The notes below the pieces were generated by a model, which was given only the letters and a program-made list of their open reading frames with translations, was not told the origin of the DNA and did not search any database. Positions 8,568-15,949 of a stretch of 28,952 bases of DNA are shown here, one piece after another. The translations under genes and the position numbers were made by a program. Position 1 is the first letter of the stretch. Each line of letters begins with the position of its first letter. Source of the DNA: CAYUYM01 sp964449305 (GTDB lineage Bacteria; Bacteroidota; Ignavibacteria; SZUA-365; CAYQST01); NCBI GenBank assembly GCA_964449305.1, contig CAYUYM010000019.1:1-28952 (forward strand), written 5' to 3'.

Positions 8568-9644
8568 ATGACACGTCGCTTCACCGATCATGTGTCCGCC
8601 ATCGAGGCCCGGCTCCAGCCGGCCCTTCTCGATGCCACCGGCATCGACGCCCTCCATGCGCTGTGCGATCTCCTGCCATTCGACACGGCTTCGAGCTTCG
8701 GGTTCGAGACGCGGCTTGATGTGCCCGTGCCCCGGTGCGATTTCTTCCTCCAGATCTTCCATGGGGAACCGGGAATCGACATGCTGGCCGGCGCCTCCGC
8801 CGTGGCCGATCTCGATCCCACACTGCTCCGCGACCCCGAATGGCGCAGGGTTCGCAGCCTGTTCCAGCTCTGGCGCGATCCCGACTCGCTGCCCGCCTTG
8901 GCGGTGGAGCAGATGTGGCTGGAGTTTGACCGCTCGCAGCAGGCATACACGCACCTGCCGAATCTCTTCTTCCGCATCACCGGTGGGGACCGGTTGCGCA
9001 TCCTCCCGGCCGACCGACTCCGCATGGTGCTCGATGCCGTCTACACCGCGCTCTATGACACGCCCTTCCCCGCACACCTCGCCGCATCACTCGACGCCTG
9101 CATCGCCGCCCTGCCCAATCCCTCGCATCTCTACCAGGTGGGCCTCATGCTCCCGCGTGGACTGGAGGCCATCCGTTTCGTGATCGTGCGCATGGAGCCC
9201 GCGCGCATGCGCCAGTATCTGCGCGACATCGCCTGGCCCGACGACATCGACGCCGTCATGTCCCGCTTCCACCACCTGTCTCAGCCCTTCAACTATGTCG
9301 TGTACAACATCACCATCGGCACCGGCGTCCTCCCGTATCTCGGCATGGAGTGTTATTTCACCGGCCTGCAACAGCCGACCAGCGGCGGCGGGTGGGCGGC
9401 CGCCTTCACTCATCTGATGGAGGAGGGCCTGTGTGATGCGTCCAAGCAGGATGCACTCATCGCCTGGTGCGGCAAGCAGCAGACCCACGGCTTCGTGCCG
9501 CAGCTCTACATCAACGGACTCAACCACGTCAAGCTCGCCCACTGGCACGGACGTCCCCTCGAGGCCAAGGCGTATTTCGGGACGATGATCCGCCCCATCG
9601 ATTTCTTCACCCGTGTCGCGGCGGCACAGTCCGACAGCCGTTGA
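8568..9644 (+). CDS. Conserved protein of unknown function linked to the LanM gene
   Basis: 358 residues from the ATG at 8568 (MTRRFTDHVSAIEARLQPALL). The frame extends upstream, but that part is Arg/Pro-rich and unlike the rest. No signal peptide, membrane segment or known catalytic motif is evident. Notable segments are EQMWLEFDRSQ, a hydrophobic HLPNLFFRI, and near the C-terminus LNHVKLAHWHGRPLEAKAYFG. From memory, proteins with a similar LNHxKxxxxxGxPLEAKAY ending occur as hypothetical proteins in cyanobacterial and other genomes; I could not check this. Only 15 bases separate it from lanM, so it is almost certainly co-transcribed. It may be an accessory or tailoring factor for the lanthipeptide. 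Confidence 0.75.
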   Translation: MTRRFTDHVSAIEARLQPALLDATGIDALHALCDLLPFDTASSFGFETRLDVPVPRCDFFLQIFHGEPGIDMLAGASAVADLDPTLLRDPEWRRVRSLFQLWRDPDSLPALAVEQMWLEFDRSQQAYTHLPNLFFRITGGDRLRILPADRLRMVLDAVYTALYDTPFPAHLAASLDACIAALPNPSHLYQVGLMLPRGLEAIRFVIVRMEPARMRQYLRDIAWPDDIDAVMSRFHHLSQPFNYVVYNITIGTGVLPYLGMECYFTGLQQPTSGGGWAAAFTHLMEEGLCDASKQDALIAWCGKQQTHGFVPQLYINGLNHVKLAHWHGRPLEAKAYFGTMIRPIDFFTRVAAAQSDSR

Positions 9645-9659
9645 GGCCTTCCCCACCCA

Positions 9660-12600
9660 ATGCCATCCATCCTCGACATCGACGCCCCCGACCACGACCA
9701 TGCAGCGCGTGAGGGCATGAGCGCACCACGGCACGGTACGGTTGACACCGTGCTCCGGCGCATCGTGGAGCGCGCGGCATCCATGGCGGACCGCACCGCC
9801 GATCCCCTCCTCTTCCGCCCATGCGACACAGAAGCACGCGTCGTGGACGCGCGCAGGAGGGCATGGATGGACAACGCCGCGGCGGGCGATGCCACCATGT
9901 TCGCCAACCGCCTCGTGAACGGCGGGCTGACCTCGGAGGATGCCGACAGACTCCTCCACGATGTGGAGCTCATCGATCCCCGCGTGCTGCCGGAGTGGGC
10001 CGAGCCGCTGCGGGCGCTCCTCGGGCATCTGTCGGAGTACCGCTGCGACAATGTCCGTGAGGTCATCCACCACCTCATCGGCGCGGTGCATGACGGCGAC
10101 ATTCCCTTTGTGCATGCCATGGCACCGCTGGTCCATCACGCCGCCGACCGGCTCGGGGAGCGCTGCGGAGCCCGCCTCCGGCGCTGCCTGTCGGACGATG
10201 CAGTGCGCGCCCATCAGCTCGATGTGACGATGCTCATCCTGCACCAGTCCGTCCAGACGCTGTGGCTGGAGTTCTCCCTGTTCCGGCAGCCACGGCAGTC
10301 GGGCTTCGAACGCATGCTCCTTGCAGGCATGACCACGCCGCCGACCGGATTGTATGACGAGTTCACGCACCGCCTTCTCCACGGCGGCTGGACCGCCCTG
10401 TTCGAGGAGTACAGCGTGCTGGCACGCACCATCGCCCAGGTGATCGAGCGCTGGGTGGAAAGCACCGCCCGCTTCCTGGACCACTGGGAGGCCGACCGTG
10501 CCGCCATCGCCGGACGCTTCTTCGACGGCCGGGATGCGGGCATCATCACCGCGTACGGCACGGGCCAGGGCGACGTCCACGCTGGAGGGGGATCGGTGAC
10601 GCTGCTCACCTTCGGGGACGGACGCAGGCTGGTCTACAAACCGCGGAATGTGGAACTGGAGGATGCGTGGTCGCGGCTGCTCCTCTGGCTCGACGAGCAG
10701 GGATTGCGGCCGTCGCCGATGCCCCTCGATGTGCTGGTGCGTGACGACCATGGATGGGTGGGGTTCATCGGACAGCGCGCGTGCGACACCATGGAGGACA
10801 TCCGGGATTACCACCGACGCATGGGGGCGCTGGTGTTCCTCGTCTACCTCCTGCACGGCAACGACTTCCATCACGAGAACGTGATCGCATGCGGCGCCCA
10901 CCCCGTGCTGGTCGACCTCGAGTCCATCATGCAGCCAGAGAGCAGCGGCATCGACGACGCGTTCGACCATCCGGCCTTCGTGCAGGCGCGGCAGGCCCAT
11001 GCCGGCTCAGTGCTCCGCTCCGGCCTCCTGCCCGGCTGGAATCTCGCCGGCAACGGCCACACCTACGATGTGTCCGGGACGAGCGACACCAGCGGTGTGG
11101 AGACGGCGTTCATCATGCCGGAGTGGCGCGCAATCAACACCGATGCCATGCATGCGACGTCGCGCACCGCGTCGTATGGCGCGATGCCGAACGTCCCCGT
11201 CCTCGATGGTGTACGCATGGATGCCGCGGATTTCGTCGGGGAGATCATCGACGGCTTCACGCGCTGCCACACCCTGGTCGCGAAGCATGCGCACGAGTTG
11301 CCGCTGGAGCTGTTCCGCACCACGTCCGTGCGCCACATCCTCCGGTCGACGCGCATCTACGCCCAGCTTCTGCGGTCGGCGCATCACCCGCAGCGCATGC
11401 GGCACGGCATCGACCGCAGCCTGGCGTTCGAGGCGCTCACCCGTGCCTGGCTGCGCGGCCCCGCGCCGTCGCGCGCCTGGGCGCTGTGCGCGTCGGAACT
11501 CCGGCAGATCGGGGACCTCGACATCCCCGTGTTCCAGGCCCCGGCCGACGGGACGGCGATCCGTGCGCAGGGTGTGACCCTTGTGGCCGACGGACTCCGC
11601 TGCCCGGTGTACGAGGATGTGCTGCACCGGCTCCATCATCTGGACAGTCGCGACCGGGAGATGCAGATCCGCCTCATCCGGGCCTCCTTCGCGCTGCGCG
11701 ACATGGAGCACGGTCGCGAGGCGATGGCCACGACACCGGATGGCGGCGACGTCCCGGAGCCGGCGACAGATGCGCAGCTCATCGATGCGGCGGAGGAGAT
11801 CGCCCGCAGCATCGCTGCCGACGCCATCCGCAGCGCCGACGGTGGCTGCTCCTGGATCACCAGCGCGCTGCTGCCCGGCACGCGGCGCTTCCGCCTGATG
11901 CCGATGTCGCCCGACCTCCACGACGGACTCTCGGGCGTCGCGCTCTTCCTCGCGGCGCTGACGGCGGTGCGCCCGACTCCGGAGGTGTCCGACCTCCTCC
12001 ATGGCGTCCTGCACTCCATCGAGAGCGGACTCCGCGTGCGCATGCGCATGAGCGGCCCCCCTGCGCTGGAGACGATCGGCATCACGTCCGGACTCCCCTC
12101 GGTGGTCCATGCGCTTGTCAGCATCGCCTCGATGACCGGCGCGACGGAGCCCCTCGCGCTGGCGCTCAGCACCGCGGCGCTCGTCGATGAGGCGACGATC
12201 CGGCGTGACACGCACTGGGACATCATCGCCGGCGCCGCCGGCTGCATCCTGTCCATGCTCGCGCTGCACCGCGCCACGGGCGATCCCGGAGCCCTGGCCC
12301 GGGCTGTGGCATGCGGCGATCACCTGCTGGCGCACGCGGTGGACGCGCCCGGCGGCGGCCTCGGCTGGCCCGATGCATCGGGTGTGCTGCTCGGCGGCTA
12401 CTCCCATGGCACGGCCGGCATCGCCCACGCCCTGCTCCGGCTGTCGGAGGCGGCGGGCGACGACCGGTGGGTGGACGCAGCACAGCGCGCCCTGCGTCAC
12501 GACCGCTCCCTCTTCAACGGACGGCTGGAGAACTGGCTCGACCTGCGCCGCTTCCCCGGCGTCGACAGCGACACGCCACGAGCCATGACCGCCTGGTGCC

Positions 12601-12992
12601 ACGGCGCCTCCGGCATCGGCATGGGCCGCATCGCCCTCCCCCGCCGCTTCCGCGACGAGGCGACGGAGGACGACATCGCACGCGCCCTGGCCGCAACACT
12701 GCGCCATCCCGTGGCGGGATCCGACCACCTCTGCTGCGGCACCATGGGGCGGATCGAGCTGCTCCTCCTCGCCGCGCGCGATCGCGGTGACGCCGCGCTC
12801 GAGGTCGAGGCCCGCCGACGCGCCGCCATCGTGCTCCGACGCGCCGCGCAGCACGACGGGTACACGCTGAATCTCGGGACCGCGGGCGGGCTCGCCGCCC
12901 CCGGACTGTTCCAGGGGCTCTCGGGCGTCGGCCACCAGTGCCTGCGCATCGCCGCACCGGAGGCGGTCCCCTCCATCCTCATCTTTGAATGA
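9660..12992 (+). CDS. lanM: Type II lanthipeptide synthetase LanM, CCG (ProcM-like) cyclase
   Basis: 1110 residues. LanM enzymes dehydrate Ser/Thr of a precursor by phosphorylation and elimination, then add Cys thiols to form lanthionine rings. The N-terminal half is the dehydratase (DUF4135-type) with GDGRRLVYKPRNVELEDAW near 316-335 and LLHGNDFHHENVIACG / PVLVDLESIM near 398-425. The C-terminal part (from about 750) is a LanC-like cyclase. Its zinc ligands appear to be Cys980 (AWCHGASGIGMGR) and Cys1025-Cys1026 (LCCGTMG). The second pair reads CCG rather than the usual CHG, so the site has three Cys ligands, as in ProcM-type LanMs known for processing many precursors. A precursor gene follows 32 bases after the stop. 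Confidence 0.95.
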   Translation: MPSILDIDAPDHDHAAREGMSAPRHGTVDTVLRRIVERAASMADRTADPLLFRPCDTEARVVDARRRAWMDNAAAGDATMFANRLVNGGLTSEDADRLLHDVELIDPRVLPEWAEPLRALLGHLSEYRCDNVREVIHHLIGAVHDGDIPFVHAMAPLVHHAADRLGERCGARLRRCLSDDAVRAHQLDVTMLILHQSVQTLWLEFSLFRQPRQSGFERMLLAGMTTPPTGLYDEFTHRLLHGGWTALFEEYSVLARTIAQVIERWVESTARFLDHWEADRAAIAGRFFDGRDAGIITAYGTGQGDVHAGGGSVTLLTFGDGRRLVYKPRNVELEDAWSRLLLWLDEQGLRPSPMPLDVLVRDDHGWVGFIGQRACDTMEDIRDYHRRMGALVFLVYLLHGNDFHHENVIACGAHPVLVDLESIMQPESSGIDDAFDHPAFVQARQAHAGSVLRSGLLPGWNLAGNGHTYDVSGTSDTSGVETAFIMPEWRAINTDAMHATSRTASYGAMPNVPVLDGVRMDAADFVGEIIDGFTRCHTLVAKHAHELPLELFRTTSVRHILRSTRIYAQLLRSAHHPQRMRHGIDRSLAFEALTRAWLRGPAPSRAWALCASELRQIGDLDIPVFQAPADGTAIRAQGVTLVADGLRCPVYEDVLHRLHHLDSRDREMQIRLIRASFALRDMEHGREAMATTPDGGDVPEPATDAQLIDAAEEIARSIAADAIRSADGGCSWITSALLPGTRRFRLMPMSPDLHDGLSGVALFLAALTAVRPTPEVSDLLHGVLHSIESGLRVRMRMSGPPALETIGITSGLPSVVHALVSIASMTGATEPLALALSTAALVDEATIRRDTHWDIIAGAAGCILSMLALHRATGDPGALARAVACGDHLLAHAVDAPGGGLGWPDASGVLLGGYSHGTAGIAHALLRLSEAAGDDRWVDAAQRALRHDRSLFNGRLENWLDLRRFPGVDSDTPRAMTAWCHGASGIGMGRIALPRRFRDEATEDDIARALAATLRHPVAGSDHLCCGTMGRIELLLLAARDRGDAALEVEARRRAAIVLRRAAQHDGYTLNLGTAGGLAAPGLFQGLSGVGHQCLRIAAPEAVPSILIFE

Positions 12993-13024
12993 CACCGCAT
13001 CACCCACACACATTGGAGACCATC

Positions 13025-13336
13025 ATGGACGTGCGATCCAAGGCCACAGCCGCCATCATCGAGAAGGCCATGCGCGACGAGGCCTTTCGCCAGGAACTGC
13101 TCCGCGATCCCCGGACGGCGATCGAAGCCGGGCTGGGCATCACCATCCCACCACAGCTCACCATCACGGTGGTGGAGGACACACCCGACACCGTGCACCT
13201 GGTGCTCCCGCCATCCGGCATGCCGGCCGCGACCGAGCTGACCGACCCGGAGCTCGAGGAGGTGGCGGGCGGCTGGAATCCGTGGTCCAACAACTCGGAA
13301 TGCGGCAGCGCCTGTGAATGGTGCCCGGGCACCTGA
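13025..13336 (+). CDS. lanA1: Lanthipeptide precursor 1, NHLP-type leader
   Basis: 103 residues. The start at 13025 is preceded by GGAG with 7-base spacing; an earlier ATG at 12989 overlaps the lanM stop and would add a tail the sister peptides lack. The leader (1-83) resembles the alpha subunit of nitrile hydratase (NHLP family): AFRQELLRDPRTAIEAGLG and LTITVVEDTPDTVHLVLP. It ends in TDPELEEVAGG. Cleavage after Gly-Gly would release WNPWSNNSECGSACEWCPGT (84-103). This has three Ser, one Thr and three Cys, with Ser residues upstream of every Cys, so up to three rings are possible. Its position right after lanM makes it the most likely primary substrate. Confidence 0.93.
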   Translation: MDVRSKATAAIIEKAMRDEAFRQELLRDPRTAIEAGLGITIPPQLTITVVEDTPDTVHLVLPPSGMPAATELTDPELEEVAGGWNPWSNNSECGSACEWCPGT

Positions 13337-13352
13337 GACGCACACACAATGG

Positions 13353-13372
13353 CCCTGCCGTTGTTGGCGGGG
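13353..13372 (+). terminator. Stem-loop after lanA1 (candidate terminator)
   Basis: CCCTGCC, loop GTTGTT, GGCGGGG: a seven-pair stem with one T-G wobble, 16 bases after the lanA1 stop. No T-run follows. It could end the lanM-lanA1 transcript before tag. Confidence 0.35.
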
Positions 13373-13409
13373 GGGCGCGAAAGTGCCTGTGCGGATCGCC
13401 GTGAAGCCG

Positions 13410-13417
13410 TATCTTTG
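13410..13417 (+). promoter_or_regulatory. Bacteroidota-type -7 box upstream of tag
   Basis: TATCTTTG is a full match to TAnnTTTG. There is no good TTTG at the expected -33 distance. If real, it gives tag its own promoter, separate from the lanthipeptide genes. Confidence 0.4.
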
Positions 13418-13508
13418 TGCTTCGACTCCGATGCCCCCCGCCATGACGACCGCGGAAGCGCGTCGGGGTGTTGACGCCACTGCACCACGATTCACTCCCG
13501 CCGCCAGC

Positions 13509-14135
13509 ATGTCCGACCACACCCCCTCCGCCATCCCCCACCTCCCGCGCTGCACCTGGTGCGGCACGGATCCCCTGTACGTCGCCTATCACGACGAGGA
13601 ATGGGGGGTGCCATCGCACGACGACGTGCATCTGTTCGAGATGCTCACGCTGGAGGGGGCGCAGGCGGGCCTGAGCTGGCTCACCATCCTGCGGAAGCGT
13701 GCCAACTACCGGCGCGCGTTCCATGACTTCGACATCGACCGGATCGCGCAGTACACCGACGCGGATGTGCTGCGCCTCATGGCCGACGCCGGCATCGTGC
13801 GCAACCGGATGAAGATCGAGGCGACCATCCGAAACGCCCGTGCGGCACAGGCGATCATCCGCGAGACGGGATCGCTGGGGGCCTTCCTCTGGGATCTGGC
13901 GGGCGGAGCCCCCGTGCGCAACCACCCCGGGACGCTTGCGGACATCGCCACACATACCGAGGCATCGGACCGGATGAGTCGCGCCCTGAAGCGGCGCGGC
14001 TTCACCTTTGTCGGCACCACCATCTGTCACGCGTTCATGCAGGCCGTGGGCATGGTGGACGACCACATGGCCGGCTGCTGGCGGAGGAGTGCGACACCCC
14101 TGTTCCACGAACCACCACGAGACACCGCATCATGA
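13509..14135 (+). CDS. tag: DNA-3-methyladenine glycosylase I
   Basis: About 208 residues from the ATG at 13509. The frame is open further upstream with ATGs at 13432 and 13444, which cannot be excluded because a promoter-like box lies just before them. Family homologues start shortly before the RCxWC-like segment seen here (LPRCTWCGTDPLYVAYHDEEWG). The protein excises 3-methyladenine from alkylated DNA. Family features include the zinc-binding Cys in CTWC and the later His/Cys, EMLTLEGAQAGLSWLTILRKR, and FVGTTICHAFMQAVGMVDDH. Its stop overlaps the start of the next gene (ATGA), so the two are translationally coupled. It interrupts the lanthipeptide locus and has no obvious role in it. Confidence 0.94.
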   Translation: MSDHTPSAIPHLPRCTWCGTDPLYVAYHDEEWGVPSHDDVHLFEMLTLEGAQAGLSWLTILRKRANYRRAFHDFDIDRIAQYTDADVLRLMADAGIVRNRMKIEATIRNARAAQAIIRETGSLGAFLWDLAGGAPVRNHPGTLADIATHTEASDRMSRALKRRGFTFVGTTICHAFMQAVGMVDDHMAGCWRRSATPLFHEPPRDTAS

Positions 14136-15280
14136 CCTCCCCCTCCATCTTCGACGAGCGCGCCCCTGGCTGGGACGAGGAGCCCCGCCGCATCGCCCTT
14201 GCGTGCGCCATCGCCAACGCGATGATCGACGCGCTTCTGCCCGAACCCGACTGGGATCTGCTCGATTTCGGCTGCGGCACCGGCCTGGTGACGCTCCGTC
14301 TGTTTCCCCACGTCCGCAGCATCACGGGCGCGGACAGCTCGCGCGGCATGCTCGATGCCCTCGACGCCAAGCTCGCCGCACGCGGCATCACGACGGTGCG
14401 CACCGTGCTCACGGACCATCGGGCGCTGGAGCTCACCGGTGGATACCACTGCGTGATCAGCAGCATGACGCTGCACCACGTGGAGGATGTGCCCGCCTTC
14501 CTGACGCGCATGCATGCGCTGCTGCGGCCCGGCGGCCGCCTCGCCATCGCCGACCTCGATCCCGATGGCGGGCTGTTCCATCCGGATCCCACCGGCGTCC
14601 ATCACGAGGGCTTCGACCGCGACACGCTCCGCCGCTGGTGCGCGGAGGCCGGCTTCACCGATGTCCGCATCACGACGGCCGCAACCACGCGGCGCCCGCA
14701 GCCCGACGGCACAACGCGCGAGTTTTCGATCCTTCTCCTGACGGCGCTTGCCAAGGCGGAGGGCGCTCCAGACACGGCCCGTCGTGCCACGGGTGTTGAC
14801 GCATCCCGCAGCTCTGTCGCCGGCCAGTTCGACGCAGCGATCACCATGCTTGCGAACGCCATCGAGGCCTGTCCCGACGCGCTCTGGGACCAGGAGGCAG
14901 GCGGGCAGGTGTTCCGCGAGCTTGCGTTTCACACGCTCATCTATCTCGACCTCTACCTCTCCGAATCGGAGGAGACCTTCCGGCCCTGCGCTCCGACAAT
15001 CGACGTGAACGTGTGCGAGGAGGGGTTGTTCCCGACGCGCCGCCACAGCAGGGAGGACATGCTGGCGCACGTGGCGGCCTGCCGGGCGAAATGCGCCGGG
15101 CGGATCGCCGCCCTCACGGACGCGGAGGCGTGGAGCCGCTGCGGATTCCCCTGGCTGGACCTGACGGTGTTCGACATGCTTCTTTACAACATGCGCCATG
15201 TGCAGCACCACGCGGGCCAGCTCAATCTGCTGCTCCGCCAGGCGGGCGGCGCGGTGCCGCGCTGGGTGCGGGGGGCATAG
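14132..15280 (+). CDS. Class I SAM methyltransferase fused to a DinB-like domain
   Basis: 382 residues. Residues 1 to about 205 are a class I methyltransferase with motif I LLDFGCGTGLVTL near 44-56, an acidic loop after strand 2 (GADSSRGML), and a ubiquinone/menaquinone-methylase-like later part (LLRPGGRLAIADLDPDGG). From about 225 to the end is a DinB-like four-helix bundle: GQFDAAITMLANAIE near its start and the metal-site helix RHVQHHAGQLNLLLRQ near its end. DinB-like proteins often act as thiol-dependent (bacillithiol or mycothiol) transferases. The fusion may join a methyltransferase to a thiol-related or stress function, but the substrate is unknown. Translation is coupled to tag by a 4-base overlap. 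Its 3' end overlaps the convergent gene below by 59 bases. Confidence 0.85.
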   Translation: MTSPSIFDERAPGWDEEPRRIALACAIANAMIDALLPEPDWDLLDFGCGTGLVTLRLFPHVRSITGADSSRGMLDALDAKLAARGITTVRTVLTDHRALELTGGYHCVISSMTLHHVEDVPAFLTRMHALLRPGGRLAIADLDPDGGLFHPDPTGVHHEGFDRDTLRRWCAEAGFTDVRITTAATTRRPQPDGTTREFSILLLTALAKAEGAPDTARRATGVDASRSSVAGQFDAAITMLANAIEACPDALWDQEAGGQVFRELAFHTLIYLDLYLSESEETFRPCAPTIDVNVCEEGLFPTRRHSREDMLAHVAACRAKCAGRIAALTDAEAWSRCGFPWLDLTVFDMLLYNMRHVQHHAGQLNLLLRQAGGAVPRWVRGA

Positions 15281-15572
15281 GGCGGAGCCCCCGCAGAAAC
15301 TCCCGCCCGCTGCACTCCTCGCAGCGCTCGATGTACTCGATCCGGTCGTCGGGCGTCGCGCTGCTGAAGCGCGGATCGTCGCGCTGGATCAGACGCACCA
15401 CGCGGTGACAGGCGAGGCAGAATTGCAGCCCCGTCCCCGCATGATACAACGCGGGACGGCAGGCGTCGCAGAGAAACCCGATGAAGTCCCGCGTGAAGTC
15501 CGGTGTCCGTGTGGTGACGCCGGTCGCACCACAGCGCGTGTTCAGGCAGACATACATCCATGGCGTTGTCAT
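15222..15572 (-). CDS. Small multi-CxxC putative zinc-binding protein
   Basis: About 116 residues from the ATG at 15572, which has a strong GGAGG 6 bases upstream; a longer frame starting at 15629 lacks this. It contains four Cys pairs: C9/C14, C35/C38 (CDAC), C52/C55 (CLACH) and C84/C87 (CEEC). This is the layout of a double zinc ribbon or treble-clef protein. The C-terminus is Pro/Ala/Arg-rich. I do not recognise the family. The last 59 bases lie antisense within the end of the methyltransferase-DinB gene. The strong ribosome-binding site and regular Cys pairs argue that it is real. Confidence 0.65.
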   Translation of the reverse strand: MTTPWMYVCLNTRCGATGVTTRTPDFTRDFIGFLCDACRPALYHAGTGLQFCLACHRVVRLIQRDDPRFSSATPDDRIEYIERCEECSGREFLRGLRPMPPAPSAAPRRPPGGAAD

Positions 15573-15949
15573 GGCAACCTCCGTGTGTTTGATCATGCGG
15601 ATGCATCCTCCGTGCCATGAGATCCGCACGTGCTGAGGCTTGCTCCGCCGCGCCGTGACAGCACCACCTGTGAAGGTGCGGCACAGTCCTGCGGAGATTC
15701 TTCACAGCCTCTCGTGCCCGCGCTTCGGCAGCGCTGGCAGGCAGGACGATCTCCCGGCCCCGTCTGGCTCCGCGGCCTTCATGATCACGCCGTTCGCAAC
15801 GCCTTCAACCTGCCGGGTACCCGGCGATGGATCATCGCGCATCCGTCGGGCTGGCGATGACCGCCGCCTGCCGTGCCACAGCCCGCTGCACCTCGACGGA
15901 AAAATTTCTTACATTGCCATGCAAGAATTTTCCAACAGCAGGAGGAACC
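15573..15949. other. Divergent intergenic region upstream of the sigma-54 activator
   Basis: 377 bases between the small Cys-rich gene (minus) and the CARF-like activator (plus). Its right end is unusually AT-rich for this window and holds an inverted repeat (15901-15931). I see no RNA gene and no credible coding region. TACATTGC at 15910-15917 only partly matches the TAnnTTTG box. Confidence 0.5.
15901..15931 (+). promoter_or_regulatory. AT-rich inverted repeat before the activator's ribosome-binding site
   Basis: Left arm AAAATTTCTTACAT (15901-15914), centre TGCC, right arm ATGCAAGAATTTT (15919-15931). The arms pair at 12 positions with one bulge and one mismatch. It ends 8 bases before the AGGAGG of the sigma-54 activator. 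It could be an operator, for example for autoregulation, or a 5' UTR hairpin controlling translation. Confidence 0.5.

Noticed and set aside
11007..13013. Long minus-strand open frame opposite lanM
   Set aside because: It mirrors the lanM codon pattern. LanM motifs on the plus strand are decisive and the mirror frame has none.
12989..13024. Earlier start for lanA1 at 12989 overlapping the lanM stop (ATGA)
   Set aside because: It would add MTPHHPHTLETI, which the sister precursors lack. The ATG at 13025 has a clear GGAG ribosome-binding site.
13314..13508. N-terminal extension of Tag
   Set aside because: The extension is not protein-family-like and overlaps lanA1 and a promoter-like box. Starts at 13432 or 13444 remain possible but add only unconserved residues.
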